The notes under the pieces: model-generated | Seen by the model: the letters and a program-made list of their open reading frames with translations, nothing else | Databases searched by the model: none | Told to the model about the DNA's origin: nothing | NCBI RefSeq assembly: GCF_024296665.1 | Contig: NZ_CP100762.1 | Span: 1,364,001-1,428,000, forward strand | Direction of reading: 5' to 3' | Length of the DNA stretch: 64,000 bases | Source of the DNA: Salinilacihabitans rarus | Lineage (GTDB): Archaea; Halobacteriota; Halobacteria; Halobacteriales; Natrialbaceae | Program-made: the position numbers and the translations under genes | In this document: piece by piece, positions 40,693 to 48,708 of the stretch | Layout of the letters: each line of letters starts with the position of its first letter | Numbering within the stretch: the stretch's first letter is position 1

Positions 40693-41427
40693 ATGCGACT
40701 CACCTGGCACGGCCACTCGACGTGGCACGTCACCGTCGGCGACACCGACCTGCTGATCGACCCGTTCTTCGACAACCCGAAGACGGACCTCGAACCGTCG
40801 GACGTCGAGACGCCGGACTACGTGCTGCTGACCCACGGCCACGCGGACCACCTCTCCCAGGCCGGCGCGTTCGCCGAGGCGACGCTGGTCGCGACGCCGG
40901 AACTGGTCTCGTACTGCCAGGAGGAGTTCGGCTTCGAGGACGCCGTCGGCGGGATGGGGATGAACCTCGGCGGCACCGTCGAGTGCGGCGACGCCTACGT
41001 GACGATGCACCGCGCCGACCACACCAACGGCATCATGACCGAGTACGACGTCGACGCCGGGATGCCCGCCGGCTTCGTCGTCTCGGACACGAAGCCGACG
41101 CAGGTCGCCGACGAGGAGTCGACCACGTTCTACCACGCCGGCGACACCGCGCTCATGACCGAGATGCGCGACGTCATCGGCCCGCACCTCGAACCCGACG
41201 CCGCGGCCGTCCCCATCGGCGACCACTTCACGATGGGGCCGTGGCAGGCCGCCATCGCCGTCGACTGGCTCGACGTCGACCACGCGTTCCCGATGCACTA
41301 CGACACGTTCCCGCCGATCGAGCAGGACCCCGCGGACTTCGAGCGCGAGGTCCGCGCCACGGGGAGCGACGCCGAGGTCCACGCGCTCGCGGGCGACGAG
41401 CCGTTCGACCTCGCCGAGCACCTGTAA
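40693..41427 (+). CDS. Metal-dependent hydrolase, UlaG-like metallo-beta-lactamase fold
   Basis: 244 residues. A TATA-like CTTTTATGG ends about 30 nt before ATG 40693, which favours this start over ATG 40663. It reads [29 protein letters not shown], typical of UPF0173/UlaG-like enzymes. Metal ligands are in [11 protein letters not shown] (HxHxDH), [15 protein letters not shown] and MHYDTFPP. Members hydrolyse varied esters, lactones or phosphodiesters; substrate unknown. Stand-alone gene. Confidence 0.9.
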   Translation: MRLTWHGHSTWHVTVGDTDLLIDPFFDNPKTDLEPSDVETPDYVLLTHGHADHLSQAGAFAEATLVATPELVSYCQEEFGFEDAVGGMGMNLGGTVECGDAYVTMHRADHTNGIMTEYDVDAGMPAGFVVSDTKPTQVADEESTTFYHAGDTALMTEMRDVIGPHLEPDAAAVPIGDHFTMGPWQAAIAVDWLDVDHAFPMHYDTFPPIEQDPADFEREVRATGSDAEVHALAGDEPFDLAEHL

Positions 41428-41563
41428 CGCGGCGGGAAGCGACCGCGACCCGGGTGGACTCCGGGTCGGGGACTTCGTCGACGCCGAAACCGATTTTTCG
41501 CGCGACCGACTCGATACGTAGGGAACAACGTTTACGCCACAGGCTGTCGATGGGTCGAACGCA

Positions 41564-41959
41564 ATGGCGAAGCAAGTCACCACCGTCTCCGAGGAAGGGT
41601 TCAGCACGACCAACGACGTCCGCGAGTTCACGGTCGACATCGACGCCACCGGCGAGGAGGCGCCGGACACGCTCGAGTCGCTGCTGGCGGCCTACGGCTC
41701 CTGTTACGTCCCCGCCCTGCGCGTGGGCGGCCAGCAACGCGGCGTCGAGGACCTCGGGCGCATCGAAATCGACGTCTCCGGCGCGTTGAACGACGACGAC
41801 AAACTCGAGTCGATCGACTTCGACATCCGCGTCGAGGCGGACGTCGACGACGAGACGGGCGAGGCGATCCTCGAGCGCGCGTTCGAACTCTGCAAGGTCC
41901 ACGACGCGCTGAAGGAGAGTCTCCACGCGGAGCCGTCGTTCGAGGGCAACGCGGCCTGA
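41564..41959 (+). CDS. OsmC family protein
   Basis: 131 residues starting MAKQVTTVSEEGFSTTNDVREF. The OsmC/Ohr fold is indicated by ESLLAAYGSCYVPALRV, with the first redox cysteine, and LERAFELCKVHDALKESL, with the second cysteine in the helix that packs against it. These two cysteines reduce organic hydroperoxides. A GTTTACG TATA-like site lies about 35 nt upstream. Peroxide defence is the expected role. The protein is intact. Confidence 0.88.
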   Translation: MAKQVTTVSEEGFSTTNDVREFTVDIDATGEEAPDTLESLLAAYGSCYVPALRVGGQQRGVEDLGRIEIDVSGALNDDDKLESIDFDIRVEADVDDETGEAILERAFELCKVHDALKESLHAEPSFEGNAA

Positions 41960-42018
41960 GGAGACGACCGAACGGGTTCGGCCGTTCGTACTTTCACGAA
42001 GAACCGGTACGGGCGGGT

Positions 42019-42447
42019 ATGCCGACCGTCACGGTCTCCCGGACGATCGACGCCTCGCCCGACGCCGTCCGCGACGGACTCGCGGACGTCGAGTCGCTCC
42101 TCGACGGCGCCGGCTTCGACGAGGTCGCCGTCGACGGGCGCGAAGTCCGCGTCACGAAGCGCCTCGGCCCGAAGACGATCCGCCTGACCCTCGACGTCGA
42201 CGCCGACGCCGCGGCCGCGCTGGCGTACGACCAGCGCGAGGGGGTCTTCGACGCGATGCGAACCGAGTACGTCGTGGAGGGTGCCGACGGGGACTCCGGC
42301 GACGACGACGACGACGAACGGGTCGAGGTGACCGCCACGACGACGTTCGAGGGCGGCCCGTTCGGTGCCGCGACGGGTGCGGCGTCCGTGATCCGCCGCC
42401 AGCGCGGGCAGGAACTCGACTCGCTCGCCGCGGCCGTCGAGGGCTGA
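42019..42447 (+). CDS. SRPBCC-like (polyketide cyclase/START fold) protein
   Basis: 142 residues. It begins MPTVTVSRTIDASPDAVRDGLADVESLLDGAGFDEV, the usual first strand and helices of the SRPBCC helix-grip fold. The middle has an acidic run (SGDDDDDE), and it ends with a long C-terminal helix (AATGAASVIRRQRGQELDSLAAAVEG) that closes the ligand cavity. Ligand unknown. Same strand as the neighbouring OsmC gene but with its own 59-bp gap. Confidence 0.72.
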   Translation: MPTVTVSRTIDASPDAVRDGLADVESLLDGAGFDEVAVDGREVRVTKRLGPKTIRLTLDVDADAAAALAYDQREGVFDAMRTEYVVEGADGDSGDDDDDERVEVTATTTFEGGPFGAATGAASVIRRQRGQELDSLAAAVEG

Positions 42448-42519
42448 CCGTCGCCGGCGCGGCGACGCGGCGACGGATCGAGGGAAACCCTCATGCCGTC
42501 GCCGTCCGAAACCGCGGCC

Positions 42520-42966
42520 ATGAGCGACACCTCGTGGACCGACCGGATCGTCGGCGACCGGATGACCGTCGACCGGGAGTTCTCGAACCGGATCGCCAAC
42601 TCCCGGTTCACGAGCCAGGAGTGGAGCCTGATCATGACCGCCACCGAACTCGAGATCGAGAACCCGGAGGACCCCGACGCCGCGCGCATCGTCGCCAACA
42701 CCGAGAAGGTCGACCAGATCCTCCCCGAACTCGAGAACGTCCGCTCGCAGGTGGGCGCGATGGGCGGGGCGACCCGCGAGGGGGACTCCGGCGGCGGCCT
42801 CGTCGACTCGATCAAGGGCGCGCTCGGACTGGGCGGCGGCGGGTCCCACGACGCCGAGCGCGAAGCGGCCGAGGCGCTCACCCAGGAGTACGCCGAGCAG
42901 TTGCAGTCGCGTCTCGAGTCAAGCGGCCGCTGGGAGTCGGTCTGTGAGGCCGCCGCGACGGAGTGA
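42520..42966 (+). CDS. Conserved haloarchaeal protein (DUF5799-like)
   Basis: 148 residues from ATG 42520 (MSDTSWTDRIVGDRMTVDREF); the open frame begins 27 nt earlier but that part is not conserved in style. Features: an N-terminal block SNRIANSRFTSQEWSLIMTATELEIENPEDPDAARIVANTEKV, a Gly/Ser-rich hinge (SGGGLVDSIKGALGLGGGGS), and a C-terminal helix. From memory this matches DUF5799 of Halobacteria, function unknown. Soluble, no signal peptide. Confidence 0.72.
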   Translation: MSDTSWTDRIVGDRMTVDREFSNRIANSRFTSQEWSLIMTATELEIENPEDPDAARIVANTEKVDQILPELENVRSQVGAMGGATREGDSGGGLVDSIKGALGLGGGGSHDAEREAAEALTQEYAEQLQSRLESSGRWESVCEAAATE

Positions 42967-42979
42967 CGCGACCCGCGAC

Positions 42980-43123
42980 TCAGTCGCCCGCGTGGAACAT
43001 CGTGTACTCGCTCGTCTCGTAGATGTTGATCAACTCGTTGACTAACTCGTCGTAGGACTCGTCTTCGACGCGCAGCGCGTCGAGGCGCTCTATCGTCTCC
43101 TCGTCGAGTTCGACCGTAGGCAT
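42980..43123 (-). CDS. Short ribbon-helix-helix-like protein (47 residues)
   Basis: ATG 43123 to TGA gives MPTVELDEETIERLDALRVED, then ESYDELVNELINIYETSEYTM and FHAGD. One beta strand followed by two helices (ETIERLDALR and SYDELVNELINIYE) is the pattern of small antitoxin-type or RHH DNA-binding proteins common in haloarchaea. No toxin gene is adjacent. It converges with the DUF5799-like gene 13 bp away. Codon use is normal for the genome, which supports it as a real gene despite its size. Confidence 0.6.
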   Translation of the reverse strand: MPTVELDEETIERLDALRVEDESYDELVNELINIYETSEYTMFHAGD

Positions 43124-43210
43124 ACCCGACGGTTCGCGTCGAAGTTGCTTAAATGTCCGTGCGGGCCGGGAGTCACAGCACCTTTACGCGTGCCCGGCGT
43201 CGGGGGTGGT

Positions 43211-43495
43211 ATGAGCGACGTCGAAACGATCACGTTCTCGATCGAATCCGAAGACGACGCGGACGAAGTCACCCTGCCGACCGGCCTCGTCGACCTCCTC
43301 GCGGAGGGCGAACAGGGGCCCGCCGAAACCGTCGGCGACATCGCCTTGCTCGCGTTCGCCAGCCGCGCCCACCACGTCGTCCACCACGGCGAGGACGTCG
43401 ACGAGGAACTCGAAGCCCAGGAGGAGCGCGTGATGGACCTGTTCGAGGAGCGGTTCGGCGTCTCGTTCGCCGAGGCGACCGGGCACCACCACTGA
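43211..43495 (+). CDS. Small conserved haloarchaeal protein of unknown function
   Basis: 94 residues starting MSDVETITFSIESEDDADEVTLP. It continues TGLVDLLAEGEQGPAETVGDIALLAFASRAHHVVHHGEDVDEELEAQEERVMDLFEERFGVSF and ends with three histidines. Mostly helical and acidic; clustered His residues (AHHVVHHGED, GHHH) could bind metal. I do not recognise a named family with confidence. Divergent from the 47-residue gene. Confidence 0.7.
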   Translation: MSDVETITFSIESEDDADEVTLPTGLVDLLAEGEQGPAETVGDIALLAFASRAHHVVHHGEDVDEELEAQEERVMDLFEERFGVSFAEATGHHH

Positions 43496-43555
43496 CCGGG
43501 CCCCGTACCGACGCTTTTCCGGCCGTCGCCCGCGAGCGACGCGTTCGCGGCCGAC

Positions 43556-46500
43556 TCACCCGACCGCCGCGGCGCCGAACGGCGAGTCGTCTTCGCCCTC
43601 GCCGTCGGTCGCCGCGTCCGCGACGACCGAGACCGTCGTCGACAGGCCCTCGTCGTCGTCGGTCGCGACCGCGTGTGTCACATCGCCCCCGGTTCCTGCG
43701 GGCACCGAGTACGCGAACGTGACGACGATCGACTCGCCGCCGTCGAGGTCGAGCGCCGCCCGTTCGACCGGCACGCCGTCGACGAGGTGGCTCACCGTCG
43801 TCTCGCCCGCGCGGTCCCCCTCGTTCTCGACCTCGGCGCTCACCTCGATCGTCTCGCCCTCGTCGGCCGTCTGGGGTGCCGAGACGTCGGTCACGGCGAA
43901 AAATGCGGGCTCGCCGCCCTCCTCGACGGTCGCCGTCGTCTCGTCGTCGTCGTCCGCGCTCGCGACCGCGACGGCGTACTCGCCGGGGTCGACGCCCTCG
44001 GTCTCGAAGGTCAGCGTCACCGCGGTCGACTCCCCGGAGTCGAGGCTCACGTCGGTCGAGTCGACGACCGCCCCGTCGACCGAGAGGTCGATCGTCCCCT
44101 CGCCGGCCTCGCCGCCGACGTTCTCGACCGTCGCGTCGACTTCGAGGTCGTCGCCGACCTCGACCGGGGCGTTCGTCCCGTCGATCGCGACGGCGAATTC
44201 CGCCGGGTCGGCGGCCTCGACGGTCACGACCGCCTCGTCGGCGATCGGTTCGTCCTCCTCGTCGAGGTACGGGACGTCGTCCTCGCCGTCGGCGTCGACG
44301 TAGTCGAACGTCTCGGTGTCGTTCGTGTCGCGGTGGGCGACCGCGACGAGGTCGTACTCGCCTTCCGCCAGGGGTTCGTCGAACTCGACCGTGACGTTCT
44401 CGTGTTCGCCGGGGTCGAGGAACTCGGAGGCGCCGAGGATCGTCTCCGGCGTCGGTTCGTCGAGCGCCTCCTCGTCGTGGACCGCGACGAAGCCGCCCTC
44501 CGAGAGGTTGGCCGCGTCGACGGTGACGTTCTCCCCCGCTGACTCCTGATCCTCGAACGTCACGTCGGCGGTCGGGGCCTCCTCGACGCCGTACTCGACC
44601 GTCTCGCTCGCGAGTTCGTCCCCCTCGTCGGCGTCGACCACCGACACGGCGACGGTCGCGTTCTCCTCGAGCGGCGGGTCGAGGGCGAGGGTCAGGTTCT
44701 CGACGGTCTCGTTCGCCTCGAAGCGCTCGCTCTCGACGCGTTCGCCGTCGTACTCGGCGGCGACGACGTAGTCGACCGTCGCGTTGGCCGCCTCGACCGT
44801 CAGCGTCTCGCCGTCGCCGGTCTGGTCGGCGACCGAGAGCGTCGCGTTGATTTCGGCTTCCTCGTCCGCGTCGGCTATCTCGTCCCCCTCTTCGTCGGTG
44901 ACGTTCTCGTCCGCGCCTTCGTCGACTTCCTCCGCGTCGTCTTCGTCTTCGTCTTCGTCTGCCGCGCCGTCCGCGTCGGCCTCGTCTTCCGCACCCTCTT
45001 CCGCGTCGTCTTCGTCAACGGCCTCGTCCGCGTCTCCTTCGTCTACAGCCTCGTCCTCGTCGGTGACGTTCCCGTCCACGTCGATCGGTTCGTCCGCGTC
45101 GAACTCCTCCTCGACCTCGTCGACCGCCTCCTCGGCGACGACCGCACTCTCGAACACCGGTTCGCCGCCCGGCGCGACGTACGGCGGGTCGTCCTCGCCG
45201 TCGGTGTCCACGTAGTCGAACGCCTCGTCGCCGGTCGTGTCGAGGTGGGCGACGACGTAGACCTCGGCGCCCGCGTCGAGGGACTCCTCGAGGTCGACCT
45301 CGACGTCCTCGCTCTCGCCGGGATCGAGGAACGCCGAGACGCCGATCACGTCTCCGGGTTCGAGGGCCGGGTCGTCGTAGACCGCGACGAAGCCGCCCTC
45401 CGAGAGGTCGGCGGACTCGACGACCACCGTCTCGCCGTCCGTTCGCTCGCGGACGTCGATCGTCGCCCGTCCCTCGACCGCCTCGACCGCCTCGGCGGAC
45501 TCGCCGGCCTCGGTTTCCGCGAACGCCGCGATTTCGGCCTCGTCGTCGGTCCCCGCCTCGACCGCGGCCGCGGTCGTCTCCGCCGCGGCGGTCGCCGTGA
45601 TCGTCTGCAACTGCGTGACCGACACCCGCTGGTACTGGACGACGTCGGCCGTCTCGCGGCAGGCGCTGCTGGCCGCCCGCTGGATCTGCTCGACGCTCGC
45701 CTCCTGCGTCCGTTCGAGCGCGCCGCCGGCGGCGCCCTCGGCGAGGCGCTGGATCTGGACGACGGTGACGACCTGCGTCTGCGTCACCGCCCCCTCGCCG
45801 GCGCCCCGGGCGGCCGCCTGGACCTGTTCGACCTCGACGACCTGCCGCTGGATCGCCGCCGCGACGGCGCCCTTCGCGGCGCCGAACGCCGCCGACTGCG
45901 TCTGGACGACGCTCACCTCCTGTACCTGCGTGATGACCCCGCCGGCCGCGCCGTCGGCCGCCGCCTGAATCTGCTCGACGCTCGCCGCCTGGCTCTGGCT
46001 GATCGCGCCCTTCGCGGCGCCGAAGGTCGCCTCCTGGATCTGTGTCACCGAGACCCGCTGGATCTGGACGACGTGGATCCGCTGGACCTGCTCCAGACAG
46101 CCCTTCGCGGCGCCGAACGCCGCCGACTGCGTCTGCTCGACGCTCACCTCCTGCTTCCCGACCAGCGCGCCCTTCGCGGCGCCCTTCGCGGCCTGCTGGA
46201 CCTGCTTGATCGTCACCGATTGCCGCTGTTCGACCTCGACGCGCTGTTCCTGTTCGAGGACGGTCCCGCCGTCGAGCGCGCCCGCCGACGCGCCCGCCGC
46301 GGCGTGCCCGAGGTGGTCGAGCGTGATCCGCTGGCGCTGCTCGACCGTCACCGTCTGGTACTGCGAGACGACGCCGTAGGCCGCTCCCTGTGCGGCCTCC
46401 TGGATCTTCCCGACCTTCCCGACGCCCTTCTCGCCCGCCTTTGCGGCCGCGCCGGCGGCGGCGCCCAGCGAGGCGGTCTGTAGCTGTTCGACGGTCGCCG

Positions 46501-47071
46501 TCTGTCGTTGAGCGATCGCCCCGTGACTGGCCCCCCACGTCGCGCTCTGTAACTGGGTCGCGTTCGCCGTCTGGTACTGGGCGAGCGCCCCGTCGGTCGC
46601 CCCGCCGACGGCCGCCTGCACCTGCGAGACGTTCACCCGCTGGTCCTGTACCAGCGTCCCGTGGACCGCTCCCGCGGTCGCCTCCTGGACCTGCTCGACG
46701 TCGGCCTCCTGGTGCTGGCTCGCGGATTCGAGCGCGGCCTCGACCGCGGCGACGCGTTGTTCCTGGCTCACCTCGACGCCTTGCTGCTGGACGAGTTCGA
46801 TCCCCTCGTCGACGCCCTGCTCGACGGCGTCCTCCTGCGCCTGCGAGAGGGCGCCCGCCTCGGGGGTCGTCGGCCCCATCGAGACGGGCGCGCGGGCCTC
46901 CAGCGCCGTCGTCCCCGCAGCGCGCGACTCGGCCGCCGTCGCCACCGTCCCCTCGAAGCCGTCGCCCCCACCGCCGTCTCCCGGGGCGAGCGCCGGCAGC
47001 GCGACCGCGCCCGAGACCATCGCGACCGCGAGGAGGGCCGCAAACCCCGCGCGGGACCGGCCCCCGGTCAT
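43556..47071 (-). CDS. Large secreted protein with 23-residue Gln-rich repeats, DUF7282-like and CARDB-like domains
   Basis: 1171 residues from ATG 47071, preceded by GGGGGAGG. A Sec signal peptide lies at about 8-30 (GFAALLAVAMVSGAVALPALA). From about 94 to 500 there are 13-15 copies of a 23-residue repeat, QxQxxxVxQ[LIV]QxAxxGAxxGA[ILV]x; clean spacings are 141-164-187, 358-381 and 407-430-453. Then DUF7282-like domains at about 535-645, 740-830 (partial) and 834-950 (VTFEDQESAGENVTVDAANLSEGGFVAVHD), an acidic linker at about 645-740, and two CARDB-like domains at about 958-1150. It ends DDSPFGAAAVG with no membrane anchor or PGF-CTERM. Many N-glycosylation sequons are present. Surface adhesion, fibre or matrix role is inference. 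Confidence 0.85.
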   Translation of the reverse strand: MTGGRSRAGFAALLAVAMVSGAVALPALAPGDGGGGDGFEGTVATAAESRAAGTTALEARAPVSMGPTTPEAGALSQAQEDAVEQGVDEGIELVQQQGVEVSQEQRVAAVEAALESASQHQEADVEQVQEATAGAVHGTLVQDQRVNVSQVQAAVGGATDGALAQYQTANATQLQSATWGASHGAIAQRQTATVEQLQTASLGAAAGAAAKAGEKGVGKVGKIQEAAQGAAYGVVSQYQTVTVEQRQRITLDHLGHAAAGASAGALDGGTVLEQEQRVEVEQRQSVTIKQVQQAAKGAAKGALVGKQEVSVEQTQSAAFGAAKGCLEQVQRIHVVQIQRVSVTQIQEATFGAAKGAISQSQAASVEQIQAAADGAAGGVITQVQEVSVVQTQSAAFGAAKGAVAAAIQRQVVEVEQVQAAARGAGEGAVTQTQVVTVVQIQRLAEGAAGGALERTQEASVEQIQRAASSACRETADVVQYQRVSVTQLQTITATAAAETTAAAVEAGTDDEAEIAAFAETEAGESAEAVEAVEGRATIDVRERTDGETVVVESADLSEGGFVAVYDDPALEPGDVIGVSAFLDPGESEDVEVDLEESLDAGAEVYVVAHLDTTGDEAFDYVDTDGEDDPPYVAPGGEPVFESAVVAEEAVDEVEEEFDADEPIDVDGNVTDEDEAVDEGDADEAVDEDDAEEGAEDEADADGAADEDEDEDDAEEVDEGADENVTDEEGDEIADADEEAEINATLSVADQTGDGETLTVEAANATVDYVVAAEYDGERVESERFEANETVENLTLALDPPLEENATVAVSVVDADEGDELASETVEYGVEEAPTADVTFEDQESAGENVTVDAANLSEGGFVAVHDEEALDEPTPETILGASEFLDPGEHENVTVEFDEPLAEGEYDLVAVAHRDTNDTETFDYVDADGEDDVPYLDEEDEPIADEAVVTVEAADPAEFAVAIDGTNAPVEVGDDLEVDATVENVGGEAGEGTIDLSVDGAVVDSTDVSLDSGESTAVTLTFETEGVDPGEYAVAVASADDDDETTATVEEGGEPAFFAVTDVSAPQTADEGETIEVSAEVENEGDRAGETTVSHLVDGVPVERAALDLDGGESIVVTFAYSVPAGTGGDVTHAVATDDDEGLSTTVSVVADAATDGEGEDDSPFGAAAVG
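45600..46790. repeat. Tandem 69-bp coding repeat (23-residue Gln-rich units)
   Basis: On the minus strand the DNA encodes successive units such as QSQAASVEQIQAAADGAAGG, QVQEVSVVQTQSAAFGAAKG and QTQVVTVVQIQRLAEGAAGG. Units diverge in codons but keep the Gln positions and the Ala/Gly block. Some copies carry inserts (after about residues 209, 250 and 335). The pattern of two short alternating strands plus a small-residue turn suggests a repetitive beta or beta-alpha solenoid. Confidence 0.8.
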
Positions 47072-47380
47072 CGCCTCCCCCGTGCTGACCCGTCGACGCC
47101 CGCGCCGATCCCCGTCGATTTCGTGCTGTACCCCCGCCCGACCGCCGTGCTCCGGAGTCGCATCTATCCGCCACGCGTGGGCGATCCGGTCGATAAGGCG
47201 TCCGGTCGTTTCGGTCGTCTCGCCGAGACAATCGCCGATTACGGCCCGAATCGCGGCGGATCGCCTCGCGCCGGTCGGGCGACGACGCCCCGGCGCCGAC
47301 CGGCCGCGCCGCTGAGAGGAAGCGCCCCGTTGGGCGCGCGTCGGGCGGCCGATCGGCGGCCACCCGCGGTTCCGGTCCGG
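47072..47380. other. Intergenic region between the repeat protein and bioY
   Basis: About 310 bases without a supportable gene; frames here are Arg/Pro-rich. It must hold the promoter of the minus-strand repeat protein; CCTTATCGACC near 47193 (minus strand) is a weak candidate. The long distance from there to ATG 47071 would imply a leader with the GGGGGAGG site. Confidence 0.5.
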
Positions 47381-47410
47381 CGTAAACCGAAGTATTGAAA
47401 TTGGTTTACG
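47381..47410. promoter_or_regulatory. BirA-type biotin operator over the bioY promoter
   Basis: CGTAAACC (47381-47388) and GGTTTACG (47403-47410) are perfect 8-bp inverted arms separated by 14 bases. The BirA consensus known from bacteria and some archaea is TGTAAACC-N(14-16)-GGTTTACA. Between the arms, TATTGAAA (47393-47400) is about 25-30 nt before the bioY ATG, so it can be the TATA box. Biotin-bound BirA here would block TBP/TFB. Strong evidence that the downstream genes serve biotin. Confidence 0.85.
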
Positions 47411-47424
47411 AGACAGTCGGCTCC

Positions 47425-48000
47425 ATGGCGACGGAACACGACTCGGTCGATCTGGTATCGGCGGACGTGACGCTCGGATTCGCACGCGCCGTCCTGTTCG
47501 CCGCGCTGCTGGCGGTCGGCGCGTGGATCGCGATCCCGATATCGGCGGTTCCCGGCACGTTACAGACGTTCGTGGTCTTCCTCGTCGGCCTCTACCTCGG
47601 CCCCTACTGGGGGACGGCGTCGGTCGTCCTCTACCTCGCGGTGGGCGCGGTCGGCGCGCCGGTGTTCGCCGAGTTCAGCGCCGGCTTCGGCGTCCTCCTC
47701 GGCCCGCACGGCGGCTTCCTCTGGACGTTCCCGGTCGCCGCGTTCCTGATCGGGGCCGCCGTCCACCGCGGGGGCGACCTGCGGAACCCGGCCGACGCGT
47801 CCCTCCCCGTGCTCGTCGGGAGCCTCCTCGCCGCGACGGCGGTCGTCTACGCCGCCGGATTCGGCTGGTACGCGTGGTCCACCGGAACGCCCCTCGGACG
47901 GGCGTTCGCCCTCGTCGCGGCGCCGCTGCTCCCGGGGGACCTGCTCAAGGTCGCCGCCGCGGTCGCCGTCGTCCGCACGGGCGCGGTCGACCCGACCTGA
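47425..48000 (+). CDS. bioY: Biotin transporter substrate-binding subunit BioY (ECF S component)
   Basis: 191 residues with six helices. BioY signatures: ARAVLFAALLAVGAWIAIPISAVPGTLQTFVVFLVGLYLGPYWGTASVVLYLAVGAVGAPVFAEFSAGFGVLLGPHGGFLWTF, broken here only by loops, and a C-terminal LLPGDLLKVAAAVAVV. It captures biotin and works with the ATPase and T subunit encoded next. ATG 47425 sits 15 nt after the operator, so the message is near-leaderless. BioM follows 3 bases after the stop. Confidence 0.95.
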   Translation: MATEHDSVDLVSADVTLGFARAVLFAALLAVGAWIAIPISAVPGTLQTFVVFLVGLYLGPYWGTASVVLYLAVGAVGAPVFAEFSAGFGVLLGPHGGFLWTFPVAAFLIGAAVHRGGDLRNPADASLPVLVGSLLAATAVVYAAGFGWYAWSTGTPLGRAFALVAAPLLPGDLLKVAAAVAVVRTGAVDPT

Positions 48001-48003
48001 GCC

Positions 48004-48708
48004 ATGATCGAGTTCCGGTCGGTCTCGTACGGCTTCGGGGACGGTCCCGTCCTCGAGGACCTCACGCTCGCGGTCGACGACGGCGAGTTCGTCCTCCTCG
48101 CGGGGGCCAACGGCAGCGGAAAGACGACGCTCCTGCGCCACTGCAACGGCCTCCTGACCCCCGACAGCGGCGAGGTGCTGGTCGACGGCGTCCCCGTCGC
48201 GGCGAACCCCGTCGCCGCGCGGACGGCCGTCGGCATGGTGTTCCAGCACCCCCGGGACCAGTTCGTCGCCGCGACCGTCGCCGAGGACGTCGCCTTCGGC
48301 CCCGAGAACCTCGGCCTGTCCCGCGAGGAGGTCGACCGCCGGGTCGCGAGCGCGCTCGAAGCGGTCGCGCTGGATGGGTACGGGACCGAGCGCATCGACG
48401 CGCTCTCGGGAGGCGAGCAGTCGCGGGTGGCCATCGCCGGCGCGCTCGCGATGGAGCCCACCCACCTCGTCCTCGACGAACCGTTCACCGGCCTCGACGA
48501 CCCCGCCCGCCGCTCCGTCCTCGCGCGCCTCGAAGCGCTGTCGGCCGACGGCACGGGCGTCGTCCTCGCGACCCACGACCTGCGTGACGTCCGCGCGCTG
48601 GCCGACCGCGTGATCGGGATGACCGACGGCCGCGTCGTCGTCGACGCCCCGCCCGAGACGGCGCTCGACGACCTCGAACCTCTCGGCGTGCGGGTCCCGC
48701 AATGTTGA
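48004..48708 (+). CDS. bioM: ECF transporter ATPase BioM
   Basis: 234 residues, ABC ATPase. Walker A is GANGSGKT at 34-41, Q-loop FQHPRDQF, signature ALSGGEQSRVAIAGALA, Walker B HLVLDEPFTGLDD and switch ATHDLRDV. The GPENLGLSREEV block is typical of ECF A-components. It drives biotin uptake with BioY and BioN and likely works as homodimer, since only one ATPase gene is present. Its stop overlaps bioN by 7 nt. Confidence 0.94.
   Translation: MIEFRSVSYGFGDGPVLEDLTLAVDDGEFVLLAGANGSGKTTLLRHCNGLLTPDSGEVLVDGVPVAANPVAARTAVGMVFQHPRDQFVAATVAEDVAFGPENLGLSREEVDRRVASALEAVALDGYGTERIDALSGGEQSRVAIAGALAMEPTHLVLDEPFTGLDDPARRSVLARLEALSADGTGVVLATHDLRDVRALADRVIGMTDGRVVVDAPPETALDDLEPLGVRVPQC

Noticed and set aside
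43673-46483. Long plus-strand frames opposite the repeat protein
   Set aside because: They mirror the acidic and Gln-rich repeats as Arg/Leu/Asp repeats; no start signal or recognisable domain.
45600-46790. Could the regular 69-bp repeats be a CRISPR array
   Set aside because: Units are diverged, have no unique spacers and lie in frame within a protein with a signal peptide.
47239-47439. 66-codon minus-strand frame overlapping the biotin operator
   Set aside because: Would start inside bioY and has shadow-like composition; the operator and bioY explain the region.
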